Shown here piece after piece: positions 7,998 to 16,588 of a stretch of 64,000 nt of DNA. The position numbers and the translations under genes were made by a program. The stretch comes from Deltaproteobacteria bacterium (lineage in GTDB: Bacteria; Desulfobacterota; DSM-4660; Desulfatiglandales; HGW-15), in assembly GCA_020060215.1 (NCBI GenBank), contig JAGVAP010000132.1, positions 124,001 through 188,000 of the forward strand, read 5' to 3'. Position 1 is the first letter of the stretch. Every line of letters starts with the position of its first letter. The notes beneath the pieces are model-generated. The model was not told the DNA's origin and ran no database searches. It saw only the letters and a program-made list of their open reading frames with translations.

Positions 7998-9293
7998 CTA
8001 CTCTTCCTCTCTGGGGATCATCTCCTCGGGGATCTCCATCCGCTCTGCGATCACTTCCTTGAAGTGCACGGCCTTGGCGTCGATCTTGTACTCCTTGATG
8101 AGGTCCCGGATCTGGTCGATGCAGTTGTGGCAGGGGACCAGGACGATCTTCGCCCCGGTCTCACGGATCTGGTCGGCCTTGACCTTGCCGGCGGCGAGGC
8201 GATACTTCTTCATCTCGCCTCCCATGGGCATGGCGCCGCCTCCCCCTGCGCAGCAGTAGTTGTAATTGCCCTGATGCTTCATGGGCCGGAAGTCCTCGGA
8301 GATCATCTCCGCCAGACGCCTGTTCTTCTCGGCGAGCCCGCCGTTCCGGATGACGTTGCAGGGGTCCTGAACCGTCGTGGGGACCTTGATCTTTTCCTTC
8401 AGTCTGATCCGGCCGTCCCGGAGGTAGTCGTGGAAGAGCTCGACCGAATGGATGACTTCCTGTTTGGGCTCGTAGCCGAGCCAGATCGGCGCTTCGTACC
8501 GAAGCGCTCGGTAGGCGTGGCCTCACTCGGTGATGGCGATCTGTTTCACCCCCAGTTCTTCGGCCCGTTTGAAGGTATTCTCCGCGATCGTCTTTCCTGT
8601 TTCCGGATCATTGATGAACATGGCCAGATTGGTGTCGTCCCATCCCTTCCCGCTCGGGAAGGTCCAGTCCTCACCGGCCACGTGGAAAATCTTGGACACC
8701 TCCATGATATCCTGCGGGTAGAACTTGGGCTCGCGCGCGTTGACCGTGTACAGGATCCTGGCCCCTTTCTTGTCGATGGGGACCTTCAGCCCTATGATCT
8801 CCTCCGCGGTCTCCTCTTCGCACCACTCCAGCGTCTCGACCCACTCCTCATCGGTCACGGCCATCTGGTTGCCGCTTTCCCTGTAATTATCGACCGCCTT
8901 GCGAAGACCCTCGGGCACGATGCCGAGGTACGTGAGGAGCCCTCTCAGCAGGGAGATCATCATCGCGATGTCGATCCCGAAAGGACAGTAGAGGGTGCAG
9001 CGGCGGCACATGTTGCACTCGTAATAGACGGTCTTGTAGACCTCCTGCAGGTATTCCGCGTTCACCCTCCCCTTCTTTTTCAACAGATCCTTCAGGAAAC
9101 GGATCTTGTAGGAAGGGATCATCTTGGGCTCTCTTCCGCTGGAGAGGTAGAAGTGACAGGTATCGGAGCAGAGACCGCAATGGGCACAGATCTTCATCCA
9201 TGTCTTGAATCGGGCCCCCATTCGTGACTTCAGGAAATCCATGATTCGGGCTTCCAGGTTTTCCTGAACGACTGGACGTTTTTCCTCGCTCAT
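7998..9293 (-). CDS. HmcF/DsrK-like Fe-S/CCG-domain oxidoreductase, probable selenoprotein (Sec257)
   Basis: Read through an in-frame TGA at 8523-8525, this is one 431-residue protein. The start at 9293 has an AAGGAG Shine-Dalgarno. Two [4Fe-4S] motifs lie at C36-C39-C42-C46 and C92-C95-C98-C102. A CCG domain follows (C312, C347-C348, C388-C391), typical of HdrD/DsrK/HmcF/TmcB subunits that reduce or oxidise disulfides in the cytoplasm. The TGA falls in ITE-U-GHAYRALRY, where by my recollection relatives have Cys (ECGHA). The downstream stem-loop at 8489-8507 supports recoding as selenocysteine. The alternative is a nonsense mutation, but both halves are intact and in frame. The neighbouring gene encodes its likely cytochrome b partner. 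No sel genes are in the window. Confidence 0.85.
8489..8525 (-). promoter_or_regulatory. Candidate bacterial SECIS element (UGA plus stem-loop)
   Basis: Fifteen bases after the UGA there is a perfect 7-bp stem GCGCUUC/GAAGCGC closing the loop GGUAC. A G-U-containing apical loop about 20 bases beyond the UGA is the known form of bacterial SECIS elements read by SelB. Confidence 0.7.
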
Positions 9294-9368
9294 TCTCCGA
9301 ACTCCTTGCTGAAAGTAGACTCCAACGGTGCGCTCATCCCCGACCCCGTCACGACCCCCGGTCTTCCG

Positions 9369-10034
9369 CTACATGGAGTAGCCCCGCCTGCCGAACTCTA
9401 TGCCTGTGGCTCCCCGGGACAGGAAGAACAGGACAAAGTGGGAGAGCTTGGTCAAAGGTATGAGGATGAGCATCAACTCACCGGCCAGGATATGGATCAG
9501 CCTCATGTTGTCGCCGACGAACCCGGCCGAGTCGAGCGTCCCGTGGGTCAGGAAGTACCCGGTCAGAAACGGGAGGGCGGTCGCGACCAGGAGCAGGTAG
9601 TCGGAAAAGGTCGAGATGAGCCGTACCTCCGGGGAAAGGATTCGCCGCATAAAGAAGAAGATGGCTATGGCGACAAGGATGATCGTCATCCAGTCCGACA
9701 ACGTATCCGGGATGGGGGTCCAGGACCAGCCGAACCGGGATTCTTCCCAAAGAGCGATATGGCCGCTGAACCAGATCGGCACGACGATGAGACAGATGTG
9801 GAAGACATAGGCCAGAAAGGTGAATACGGGATTCTTGACGACATCCTTGTTGAAAGGAAGCAGCCACCTCCCAATGGTCGCGAGAACGTACCTCCAGCGG
9901 AAGTAACGATAGATCGGTTTGTCTTTCCTGGTGGAGACCCCCAGGAAGAAGGCCACCCTGAGCAGGCTTCCGATCACGAAGGTCAGGAAGGAAATCCACA
10001 GCAGAGGTCCCTCGGCAAAATCATAGAAGTCCAT
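9369..10034 (-). CDS. HmcE/DsrM/TmcC-like cytochrome b membrane subunit
   Basis: 221 residues from ATG at 10034, preferred over ATG at 10052 because AAGGAGA lies 7 bp before it. About five membrane helices are visible (LLWISFLTFVIGSLL, FTFLAYVFHICLIVVP, MTIILVAIAIFFFM, YLLLVATALPFLTGYFL, LAGELMLILIPL). Candidate heme-b His residues sit in AYVFHICL, FSGHIALW, RLIHILAG and KLSHFVLF, as in the NarI/DsrM family. Its usual role is to pass electrons between menaquinol and an HdrD-like cytoplasmic subunit, here the next gene (75 bp away). No cytochrome c or periplasmic subunit is nearby. Confidence 0.88.
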   Translation of the reverse strand: MDFYDFAEGPLLWISFLTFVIGSLLRVAFFLGVSTRKDKPIYRYFRWRYVLATIGRWLLPFNKDVVKNPVFTFLAYVFHICLIVVPIWFSGHIALWEESRFGWSWTPIPDTLSDWMTIILVAIAIFFFMRRILSPEVRLISTFSDYLLLVATALPFLTGYFLTHGTLDSAGFVGDNMRLIHILAGELMLILIPLTKLSHFVLFFLSRGATGIEFGRRGYSM

Positions 10035-10310
10035 GGCCCCATCTCCTTTCATTCGGCGGGACGATCACCAAGACCCCGAGAACGATCTAAGGCTGATCCT
10101 GCACAGGTGCACCCGTAGTCTACGAGAGATCACGTCAACGAGAAAAGAGCGCGAACGGAGACTCCGTCGAAGCCCTCATACCAGAACCTGCAATGGTCAA
10201 CGGATAACCCGGATGGAAGTCGTTCATCGCCGGTGCGCGTGCGGTCCTTGGACAAGAAACCCTTCTTTGTTCAAGCTCTTAGTCAATTTAAACCCGTCGC
10301 GCTCGCGCAG
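10035..10310. other. Intergenic region upstream of the redox/signalling locus
   Basis: About 275 bp. No gene seen. It should contain the promoter for the leftward hmcE-like operon. I find no convincing sigma-70 or sigma-54 box; a TTGACT on the minus strand near 10290 lacks a good -10 element. Confidence 0.4.
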
Positions 10311-11600
10311 TCAACTGGAAAATGGGGGAAACGAACATGTGGCAGGATTCGAGGCAGGAGCCTGCCCTTTCCTCTCCTCCTCGTCAGGATACCGCTTCGA
10401 AACGGACCGCAGGACCTCCAGGCACGAGAAGAACGCCTCCATCACCTCGGGGTCGAAGTGTTTCCCGGAGGAGGAATGCATCTCCTCGATGATGCGGTCC
10501 TCGCCCCAGGGCTCCTTGTAAGACCTTCTGGAGCATAGGGCGTCATACACATCCGCGACCGCGACAATCCTGCCGAAGAGGGGGATATCTTCCCCCGACT
10601 TGGGCAAAGGTCTTGTGTTCCACCCGTGGAGGGGGTCTTCGGCGTTGAGATCAACGTGTCCCGGGTAGCCCGTCCCGTCCCACCTCTCGTGGTGGTTGAG
10701 GGCCACGGTCGCCGCCACCTCTTCGAAATCGGACTGCACATCCTTGAACAGCCTTGCCCCCAGATAGGTGTGGCTCTTCATGATCTCGAACTCATCCCGG
10801 GTCAGCCGCGAGGGCTTCTTGAGGATCAGGTCGCTGATGGCCACCTTGCCCACATCGTGAAGCATCGCCGCCATCCTGAGCAGGTCTTTTCTCCGCCGCA
10901 CCTCTTCGGCCCCGAGTCCCTTCCTGCGGGCCCACTCCTCGAAAATCTCCACCGAATAGGCGGCCACCCGGTTGACATGGGCGCCTGTCTCCTTGGGGTC
11001 CCTCAACTGCGCCATGCTGATCATCCTGAGGATGATACTCCTGGTCATCTGGGCCCTCTCCAGGGCCAGGGCCGCGCTTCCGGCAAAGTGCAGCACGAGG
11101 CCTTCATCGGCGGAGGAGAAAGGAACGATTTTCCCCCCGTCGTTCCGGGCGTTGATGAGCTGCATGACGCCGAGGACGTCTCTGCGCTGGTTGGTCATGG
11201 GCACCGCGAGCACGGACCTGGTCGAGTAGTCCGAGATCTTGTCGAAATGGGAATCGAAGGCAAAGGGCAGCTCTTCCCTGAGATGGCGGGTATCGGGGAT
11301 ATTGACCATCTTGAGATTCTGGGCCACGTAACCGGCTATGGAGCAGTTGTTGATCGGTACCGAGAACGTGTGGTAGACGAGTTTCTTTCCGGGGCCCAGT
11401 CGGTTCTGCAGCGTGTCGTTCTGGGTATAGCTGAACTTGAGATCATTCCCTTCTCTCAGGTAGATGGAGCCTGCATCCGCATTGAAGAACCTCCTCACGT
11501 TGGTGAGGATCCGCTCCAGGAGCAGATCGATATCCTTGGTCTCGTTGAAATCGAGGCTGATCTGGGCAATGATCTCTATCTTTTCTCTCTCGCTCAACAT
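10311..11600 (-). CDS. GAF/HD-GYP domain protein (probable cyclic-di-GMP phosphodiesterase)
   Basis: 429 residues from ATG at 11600 (MLSEREKIEIIAQ); the frame extends upstream through repeat DNA that is unlikely to be coded. The GAF domain covers about 15-180. The HD-GYP domain covers about 195-400, with HDVGK (catalytic HD), NHHERWDGTGYP (HHExxDGxGYP) and ADVYDAL. All metal-binding residues expected for c-di-GMP hydrolysis to pGpG are present. Probably cytoplasmic. It lies upstream of, and in the same direction as, the redox locus but is separated by 276 bp. Confidence 0.92.
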   Translation of the reverse strand: MLSEREKIEIIAQISLDFNETKDIDLLLERILTNVRRFFNADAGSIYLREGNDLKFSYTQNDTLQNRLGPGKKLVYHTFSVPINNCSIAGYVAQNLKMVNIPDTRHLREELPFAFDSHFDKISDYSTRSVLAVPMTNQRRDVLGVMQLINARNDGGKIVPFSSADEGLVLHFAGSAALALERAQMTRSIILRMISMAQLRDPKETGAHVNRVAAYSVEIFEEWARRKGLGAEEVRRRKDLLRMAAMLHDVGKVAISDLILKKPSRLTRDEFEIMKSHTYLGARLFKDVQSDFEEVAATVALNHHERWDGTGYPGHVDLNAEDPLHGWNTRPLPKSGEDIPLFGRIVAVADVYDALCSRRSYKEPWGEDRIIEEMHSSSGKHFDPEVMEAFFSCLEVLRSVSKRYPDEEERKGQAPASNPATCSFPPFSS

Positions 11601-11936
11601 CGCGCAAGGGTCCCTCGTGTCCACGCATGAACGCTGTGGCCAAAGAAGAACAAATCCTGCCACGAAGGCACAAAGACACGAAGTGATAAAGCAACATGTC
11701 CTTTGTGTCTTGGTCTCTTCGTGGCGGCCCTGGTTTTCCCCGGCCGAGGCTCGGCCAAACATAACAAGGGAAGAGCAGAATGTCCACCCCTCCAGGAATG
11801 ATGAAGATCGGCCCTGAAGGCATGAAGAGTCCAAGAAGAGCAAATCACCCTTCGAGTCTTTGGGGTCTTCGTGGCGGCCTTCCGTCCTTTCAAAGCTCGC
11901 TTGACGTAAGCTTCGGATCTCTGCTAGAAGTCAGCT
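11601..11936. other. Intergenic region with CACGAAG-type dispersed repeats
   Basis: Divergent spacer of 336 bp. At 11655-11740 CCACGAAGGCACAAAGACAC faces GTGTCTTGGTCTCTTCGTGG about 40 bp away, an imperfect inverted repeat. A further copy (GTCTTTGGGGTCTTCGTGGC) lies near 11854-11875. Similar strings occur near 13255-13340, 40380-40465 and 46290. No gene seen. Confidence 0.6.
11901..11930 (+). promoter_or_regulatory. Candidate sigma-70 promoter of cvpA-mazG
   Basis: TTGACG (11901-11906), an 18-bp spacer, then TAGAAG (11925-11930). The expected start site coincides with the ATG at 11937, so the message would have almost no leader. Confidence 0.4.
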
Positions 11937-12500
11937 ATGAATCTGCTTGATATCCTTATTGTCTCCACGCTGATATTCTTCATCATCAAAGGACTCATCC
12001 GCGGGTTCATCCGTGAGATCGCCTCTCTTGCCGGGCTCGTCCTCGGCATACTCCTGGCGAGCCACTATCAGCCCCAGGTGACGGAAGTCATCGCCCGCTT
12101 TCTGAATCCCGGCCCGTACCTGCCGCTCATCAGCTTCATCGTGATCCTGGTTTTCGTGATCGTGGGGTGCAACATGCTGGGCTGGCTCATTCGACTGGCC
12201 TTGAGGAAGGCGCCCCTTGGCTGGGCAGACAGGTTCCTTGGCCTTTGCTTCGCCCTTTTGAAAGGGGTGGTCCTTACTTACCTGGTCATCGTCATCCTGA
12301 CCTTTTTCCTGCCCAGCGGCACGCCGCTCATCGCCCGCTCAACCATGAGCCCCTGGATCGTCCTGTCCTATCAGTCCATGGTGGGCCTGATCTCCCCGGA
12401 CCATTATCAGAGGTGGAAACAGAGGTTCATTCAAAAGACAGAGGAGTTGGGGGACAAGGTTCCGACAAATCAGAAGGACCATCACGCTAAGGATGGATAG
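11937..12500 (+). CDS. cvpA: CvpA family membrane protein
   Basis: 187 residues with four predicted membrane helices (LIVSTLIFFIIKGLIRGF, LAGLVLGILLAS, LISFIVILVFVIVGCNM, LLKGVVLTYLVIVILTFF). The early Lys-Gly-x-x-Arg-Gly motif in helix one is the CvpA/colicin V production signature. The family is linked to envelope homeostasis; its molecular role is not settled. The end overlaps mazG by 8 bp. Confidence 0.9.
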   Translation: MNLLDILIVSTLIFFIIKGLIRGFIREIASLAGLVLGILLASHYQPQVTEVIARFLNPGPYLPLISFIVILVFVIVGCNMLGWLIRLALRKAPLGWADRFLGLCFALLKGVVLTYLVIVILTFFLPSGTPLIARSTMSPWIVLSYQSMVGLISPDHYQRWKQRFIQKTEELGDKVPTNQKDHHAKDG

Positions 12501-13221
12501 GGATCGTATGCACAAAGCCCTGGCGGACCTGGCGGACCTGGTCGCCAGGCTTCGCAGTCCCGGAGGGTGCCCGTGGGATGCCCGGCAGACTTACCGGACC
12601 GTGCGGATGTATCTCCTGGAAGAGGCCTACGAGACCCTGGACGCGATTGAAAGGGCACAGCCCGAAGAGATCTGTGAGGAGCTCGGGGATCTCCTCTTCC
12701 AAATCATCTTCCTCTCCCGCATGGCCGAGGAGAAGGGCGATTTCGATCTGGTGGCGGTCATGGAGGCCATCCACGAGAAGATGGTCCGGAGGCACCCCCA
12801 TGTCTTCGGTACCTCGACGGCCCGGACTGCTGAGGAGGTATCCTTGAACTGGGCCAAGATCAAGGAGCGTGAAAAGGGGGAAGACCGGGGGGAAGTCTCG
12901 CCCTTCGACACCATCCCTGTGGGTTTGCCTGCGCTTCTTCGAGCCCACAGGATTGGAGAGAGGGCTGCCAAGGCGGGTCTGCTCCGAACCGATGTCGATG
13001 CGCTTTCGAGCCGGATCCATGAGATCCTTCAGGCGCTCGAATCGGCCGATCGTGAAGAGGACGGCGATGTGCCGGCCGGGGAAAGGATAGGGGATCTGCT
13101 TTTCCTTTTTGCAAACCTGGCCCGGATGCGCGGCTTCAATGCGGAAGATCTGCTCAGGGAGGCGAATCAGAGATTCCTCAGTCGCCCGCGGAGTGCGCCT
13201 GAAGAGGGACAGGAGCGATGA
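12493..13221 (+). CDS. mazG: Nucleoside triphosphate pyrophosphohydrolase MazG
   Basis: 242 residues with two MazG halves. The N-terminal half shows the family signature LRSPGGCPWDARQTYRT, then the metal-binding EEAYETLDAI and EELGDLLFQI (ExxE-12-28-ExxD). The second half (about 135-225) repeats the pattern with GDLLFLFANLAR. The enzyme hydrolyses NTPs to NMPs plus pyrophosphate and is thought to clear damaged nucleotides and lower ppGpp. ATG at 12493 overlaps the cvpA stop. Confidence 0.94.
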   Translation: MDRDRMHKALADLADLVARLRSPGGCPWDARQTYRTVRMYLLEEAYETLDAIERAQPEEICEELGDLLFQIIFLSRMAEEKGDFDLVAVMEAIHEKMVRRHPHVFGTSTARTAEEVSLNWAKIKEREKGEDRGEVSPFDTIPVGLPALLRAHRIGERAAKAGLLRTDVDALSSRIHEILQALESADREEDGDVPAGERIGDLLFLFANLARMRGFNAEDLLREANQRFLSRPRSAPEEGQER

Positions 13222-13249
13222 ACACCTGCCCCGGTCCCCACCTCGTTCC

Positions 13250-13342
13250 CGAACCCCGGCTTCGTGTCCTTCGTGATCTTCGTGGTGGATGGTTCCGTCC
13301 GGACCACGAGAGAACACCAAGCCCACGAAGAGCCGATATCAT
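13250..13342. repeat. Dispersed CACGAAG/CTTCGTG inverted repeat
   Basis: CTTCGTGTCCTTCGTGATCT is followed about 40 bp later by the complementary-type CCACGAGAGAACACCAAGCC and CACGAAGAG. It fills the gap between mazG and mtgA and belongs to the same family as the copies near 11655 and 46290. Confidence 0.55.
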
Positions 13343-13362
13343 GAGAATACGACTTCGGGTGT

Positions 13363-14091
13363 ATGAAGAGGACCCTCAAACGCAGCATCAAGCTTCTCGC
13401 TTCCGGCCTGCTGCTCTTTTTCACCCTCTCTTTTGCAGAGGTCCTGGTATTTCGATTCTTCCATCCGCCTTTCACGTTCCATATGGCATGGCAGTGGGCT
13501 GCGACGAGGCTCTACGCGGTAGATGACGAAGAGCCGTTTCGGACGGAGCGGATCGAGTGGCGGACCCTGAAACAGGTGTCTCCTCACCTGATCAGGGCGG
13601 TTCTGGCTGCGGAGGACCAGCGGTTCTTTTCCCACTATGGGTTTGATTTCGTGGAAATCCAAGAAGCCCTCCGGGAGATGGTCTCTTCCCGAAGGATCCG
13701 AGGGGCCAGCACCATCACGATGCAGGCGGCAAGGACGGTTTTCCTGTGGCCTTCGAGAACATGGCCCAGGAAGATCTTGGAGGCCTACTACACCGTGCTG
13801 CTGGAACTGACATGGCCGAAGAAGAGGATCCTCGAGGTGTACCTCAACACGGTGGATTGGGGAGAGGGGATCGTCGGGGCCGAATCCGCATCGCGGAGGT
13901 ACTTCCATCGAAAGGCGAGGGACCTCACGCCCTCCCAGGCCGCCCTGCTCGCTGCAGTGCTGCCGAACCCGCGTCTCTGGTCTCCCGTGGACCCCACGGA
14001 CTACCTGAGAGAGCGGCAGGAAAGGATCCTGAAGGATATGCAGAGGATATCTATCTCCAGGGTCTTGCGTGAACATCCAAGACGGCCATGA
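13363..14091 (+). CDS. mtgA: Monofunctional biosynthetic peptidoglycan transglycosylase
   Basis: 242 residues. One N-terminal membrane anchor (LLASGLLLFFTLSFAEVLVF) then a GT51 domain with the five conserved boxes: AAEDQRFFSHYGFD (catalytic Glu), RGASTITMQAARTVFLW, RKILEAYYTVLLE, KKRILEVYLN, and AALLAAVLPNP. It polymerises lipid II glycan chains on the periplasmic face. No transpeptidase domain follows, matching MtgA length. No strong Shine-Dalgarno before the ATG. Confidence 0.94.
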   Translation: MKRTLKRSIKLLASGLLLFFTLSFAEVLVFRFFHPPFTFHMAWQWAATRLYAVDDEEPFRTERIEWRTLKQVSPHLIRAVLAAEDQRFFSHYGFDFVEIQEALREMVSSRRIRGASTITMQAARTVFLWPSRTWPRKILEAYYTVLLELTWPKKRILEVYLNTVDWGEGIVGAESASRRYFHRKARDLTPSQAALLAAVLPNPRLWSPVDPTDYLRERQERILKDMQRISISRVLREHPRRP

Positions 14092-14098
14092 GAGATCC

Positions 14099-16303
14099 AT
14101 GCTTCAAAGACGAGCCCGTAATCTCAGCCTGAAATGGAAGATCATCATTCCATTCCTCTTCTTCGCCTTTTCGGGCACCACGCTCCTGACGTACATCGGT
14201 CTCAGCTCCCAGCAAGCCCTCATCCGCGCGGAAGAAGAAAGGGAGATCTATCGCTATTACAACCTGTTCCAGGAGGAAATCGAGGACAAGAAGGGACTCG
14301 TCCTTTCTCTGGCCACAACGATCGCCGAAGATCTGTCGGTTCAACAACTCCTGGCCGACCGGGACAGAGAAAGGCTGTATCAGCACATGGTCAGCACCTT
14401 CATCCGGCTGAAAAGGGATTTTCAGGTGGAGCAGATCCATTTCCACATCCCGCCGGGAGTTTCGTTCCTCCGGGTCCACCGCCCGCGAATGGTTGGCGAT
14501 GAACTGCTTCGGGACAGGGAGCTGGTGGCGGACGCGATGCGCGACCAGGAGCCCAGGGCCGGACTCGAAATGGGACGGACCGGTTACAGCATACGAGGGG
14601 TCGTCCCCGTGTTCGACGGCACGACCCTGGTGGGAACGGTCGAGGTAGGCCACTCCTTCGGCACCCCGTTTCTGCACCATCTCCAGAAGCGATGGGGCAT
14701 GGATCTGAGCCTTTACTCGATCGATGAGGAAGGCGCATGGAGCGCAGTCGCGCAGTCGCGCCTGAATGAGGAGCGGACCTTTCTCGATCCGTCTCTTGCC
14801 CGGCAAGCCGTGGTGCAGCCCCTTTTTCTCGTGGAGCCGGTGGACCGGGACCGGGCCTTCCTTCTTTTTCCGGTCTGGGACTATTCGGGCGACCTCATGG
14901 CCATTCTTCAACTCAGCATGGACCGGTCCGACACAAACCTGCGCCTGACCGAGACACGGAACATCATGATCCTGATCGGGGTGATCGGGATCGTGACCTC
15001 TTTTCTGCTGACCTACCTTGTAGCCCTTCTGCTCATCCGGCCTATCGAGGCGATCGTCAGAGAGGCCCAGGAGATCGCCGAAGAGAAGAGGGAGCGGCAT
15101 ATTGGACCGCGGCCGGGCGACGAGATCGGCAGGCTGACCGACGCCCTCAACCTCATGCTCGACGCGCTGCTGGCGAAAAGGCGGGAACTCGAGGAGCATG
15201 CCAGGACGCTTGAACGGAGGGTGGAGGAGAGAACGGCAGACCTGGTCGCCTCCGAGGAGAAGTACCGCACCCTCGTGGAACACGTGCCGCTCATCGTCTA
15301 CCGGATCCTCCGGGACGGGACCACCGAGTTCGTGAACTCCTACCTGACCGAGATCCTGGGGTACTCCATCGAGGAGGCGGTCGGACGGAGGGGGTTCTGG
15401 TTTGAAAAGATCTGGCGCTGCCCCGGCGCCGAGTCGGAGGAGCTATGGAAGAAGAGCTTCGAGACCGGTGAGGGTTACAGGGTGGAGAGGGTCGTGAGGG
15501 ACAGGCAGGGCCGCCCCCTGACCTTCATCGACCATGCGATTCCCACCCGGGACTCCCGCGGCGATGTCCAGTGGGTAGACGGCATCATGATGGATATCAC
15601 CGAGTTGAAGGCCTTCCAGGATCTGGCCCTGCGAAGCGAAGAGATCAGGCTGCTGGAAGAGATATCGGCCCACATGGCTCACGCCATTCGAAATCCCCTC
15701 TCCAGCGCAGGAGGCTTTGCCCGAAGGCTTCAGAACGGATTGCCCGGGAATGACCCGAACCGCCGGCTGGCCGAGATCATTGTGAAGGAGGTCGCGAGGA
15801 TCGAGGACTTCCTGAAGGTCCTCTTCTCCTCCATCCGGCCATTCGAACTGTCCCTGGGGGAGGTGGACGTCAACCAGATCCTTCAGTCGCTGGTCGCCAG
15901 ACTGGAGGGATCTCTGAAGGCCAGGGAGATCGACGTAGAGGAAGCGTTTTCCCTCAAGCTCCCCAGGATCCAGGCGGATGATGAACGGCTGGGCGAGGCG
16001 TTTGAGAGCATCCTGAAACATGCGAGCATATTGACGCCTGCCGGAGAGACGCTCAGGCTCTCCACGGCCCTCTCCGGCGACCGCATCGTGATTACCCTCA
16101 GCCACAGGGCCATTCCTCTTTCCCAGGACGACCTCGACAAGTTCTTTTTTCCTCATATCGAAAAGACGGCGCAATGGCCGATCATCGACCTCTCCCTTTC
16201 CAGGAGGATCATTCACCGGCACAGGGGAAAGATAGATATCGTGAGGCAGGAGGATGATTGTCTCTTGGTGAAGATCGAATTGCCTGTAAGGGTCGGGAAC
16301 TGA
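14099..16303 (+). CDS. dCache_3-HAMP-PAS sensor kinase homologue with degenerate ATPase domain
   Basis: 734 residues from ATG at 14099. A membrane helix (IIIPFLFFAFSGTTLLTYI), then a periplasmic double-Cache sensor (VEQIHFHIPPGVSFLRVHRP; GYSIRGVVPVFDG), a second helix (ILIGVIGIVTSFLLTYLVALLLI), HAMP, coiled coil, PAS (about 395-510), and a DHp helix with HMAHAIRNPLSSAGG. The C-terminal HATPase-like region lacks the N-box Asn (FESILKHA), lacks DxGxG (it reads SHRAIPLSQ) and lacks GTGLGL (it reads WPIIDLSLS). It probably cannot bind ATP normally and may act as a pseudokinase or phosphatase/scaffold (inference). It starts 7 bp after mtgA. Confidence 0.88.
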   Translation: MLQRRARNLSLKWKIIIPFLFFAFSGTTLLTYIGLSSQQALIRAEEEREIYRYYNLFQEEIEDKKGLVLSLATTIAEDLSVQQLLADRDRERLYQHMVSTFIRLKRDFQVEQIHFHIPPGVSFLRVHRPRMVGDELLRDRELVADAMRDQEPRAGLEMGRTGYSIRGVVPVFDGTTLVGTVEVGHSFGTPFLHHLQKRWGMDLSLYSIDEEGAWSAVAQSRLNEERTFLDPSLARQAVVQPLFLVEPVDRDRAFLLFPVWDYSGDLMAILQLSMDRSDTNLRLTETRNIMILIGVIGIVTSFLLTYLVALLLIRPIEAIVREAQEIAEEKRERHIGPRPGDEIGRLTDALNLMLDALLAKRRELEEHARTLERRVEERTADLVASEEKYRTLVEHVPLIVYRILRDGTTEFVNSYLTEILGYSIEEAVGRRGFWFEKIWRCPGAESEELWKKSFETGEGYRVERVVRDRQGRPLTFIDHAIPTRDSRGDVQWVDGIMMDITELKAFQDLALRSEEIRLLEEISAHMAHAIRNPLSSAGGFARRLQNGLPGNDPNRRLAEIIVKEVARIEDFLKVLFSSIRPFELSLGEVDVNQILQSLVARLEGSLKAREIDVEEAFSLKLPRIQADDERLGEAFESILKHASILTPAGETLRLSTALSGDRIVITLSHRAIPLSQDDLDKFFFPHIEKTAQWPIIDLSLSRRIIHRHRGKIDIVRQEDDCLLVKIELPVRVGN

Positions 16304-16312
16304 CGAACGAGA

Positions 16313-16495
16313 TCAGGCCGCCTCCAGCCCGACGGAGTCCGGTTCCGACGGAGCAGCCGAAGGTTCCGAGAGATCGCTCTTTCCGCAAGCGTTGAATTCC
16401 CTGCACTCCTCTTTATCGGTGCATTTCAACTGACAGACGCGAACATCCATTCTTGGGTTGTTTCTTTTCTTGCGGCAGACGATGTAAACAGGCAT
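16313..16495 (-). CDS. Small conserved Cys-rich protein
   Basis: 60 residues with four Cys (IVCRKKR, VCQLKCTDKEECREF, NACGK) and an Arg/Lys-rich N-terminal half. ATG at 16495 has GGAG upstream, and a good sigma-70 promoter sits at 16589-16617. I recall similar small proteins with PRMDVRVCQLKC in Desulfobacterota, but no function is known to me. A zinc-binding or nucleic-acid-binding role is plausible from composition only. Confidence 0.7.
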   Translation of the reverse strand: MPVYIVCRKKRNNPRMDVRVCQLKCTDKEECREFNACGKSDLSEPSAAPSEPDSVGLEAA

Positions 16496-16588
16496 AGGTT
16501 ACTCCAGGTGTTGAATTTTTATCTGACAGGACCCGACGCCTCGCTATCGATGAAGTCTCTTTAAGCTAATTATGTTCATTTATACGTC

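Noticed and set aside
7998..8306. Treating the 3' part of the CCG-domain protein as a separate gene or pseudogene fragment
   Set aside because: Frame continues upstream to the TGA without other stops, there is no start with a Shine-Dalgarno, and a SECIS-like hairpin follows the TGA.
11601..11843. N-terminal extension of the HD-GYP protein through upstream repeat DNA
   Set aside because: The extension (rich in Cys/Ser/Thr) is encoded by CACGAAG-type repeats and lies before the natural GAF-domain start at 11600.
16313..16495. Calling the small Cys-rich frame noise because of its length
   Set aside because: Kept as a gene instead: promoter, Shine-Dalgarno and Cys pattern support it.
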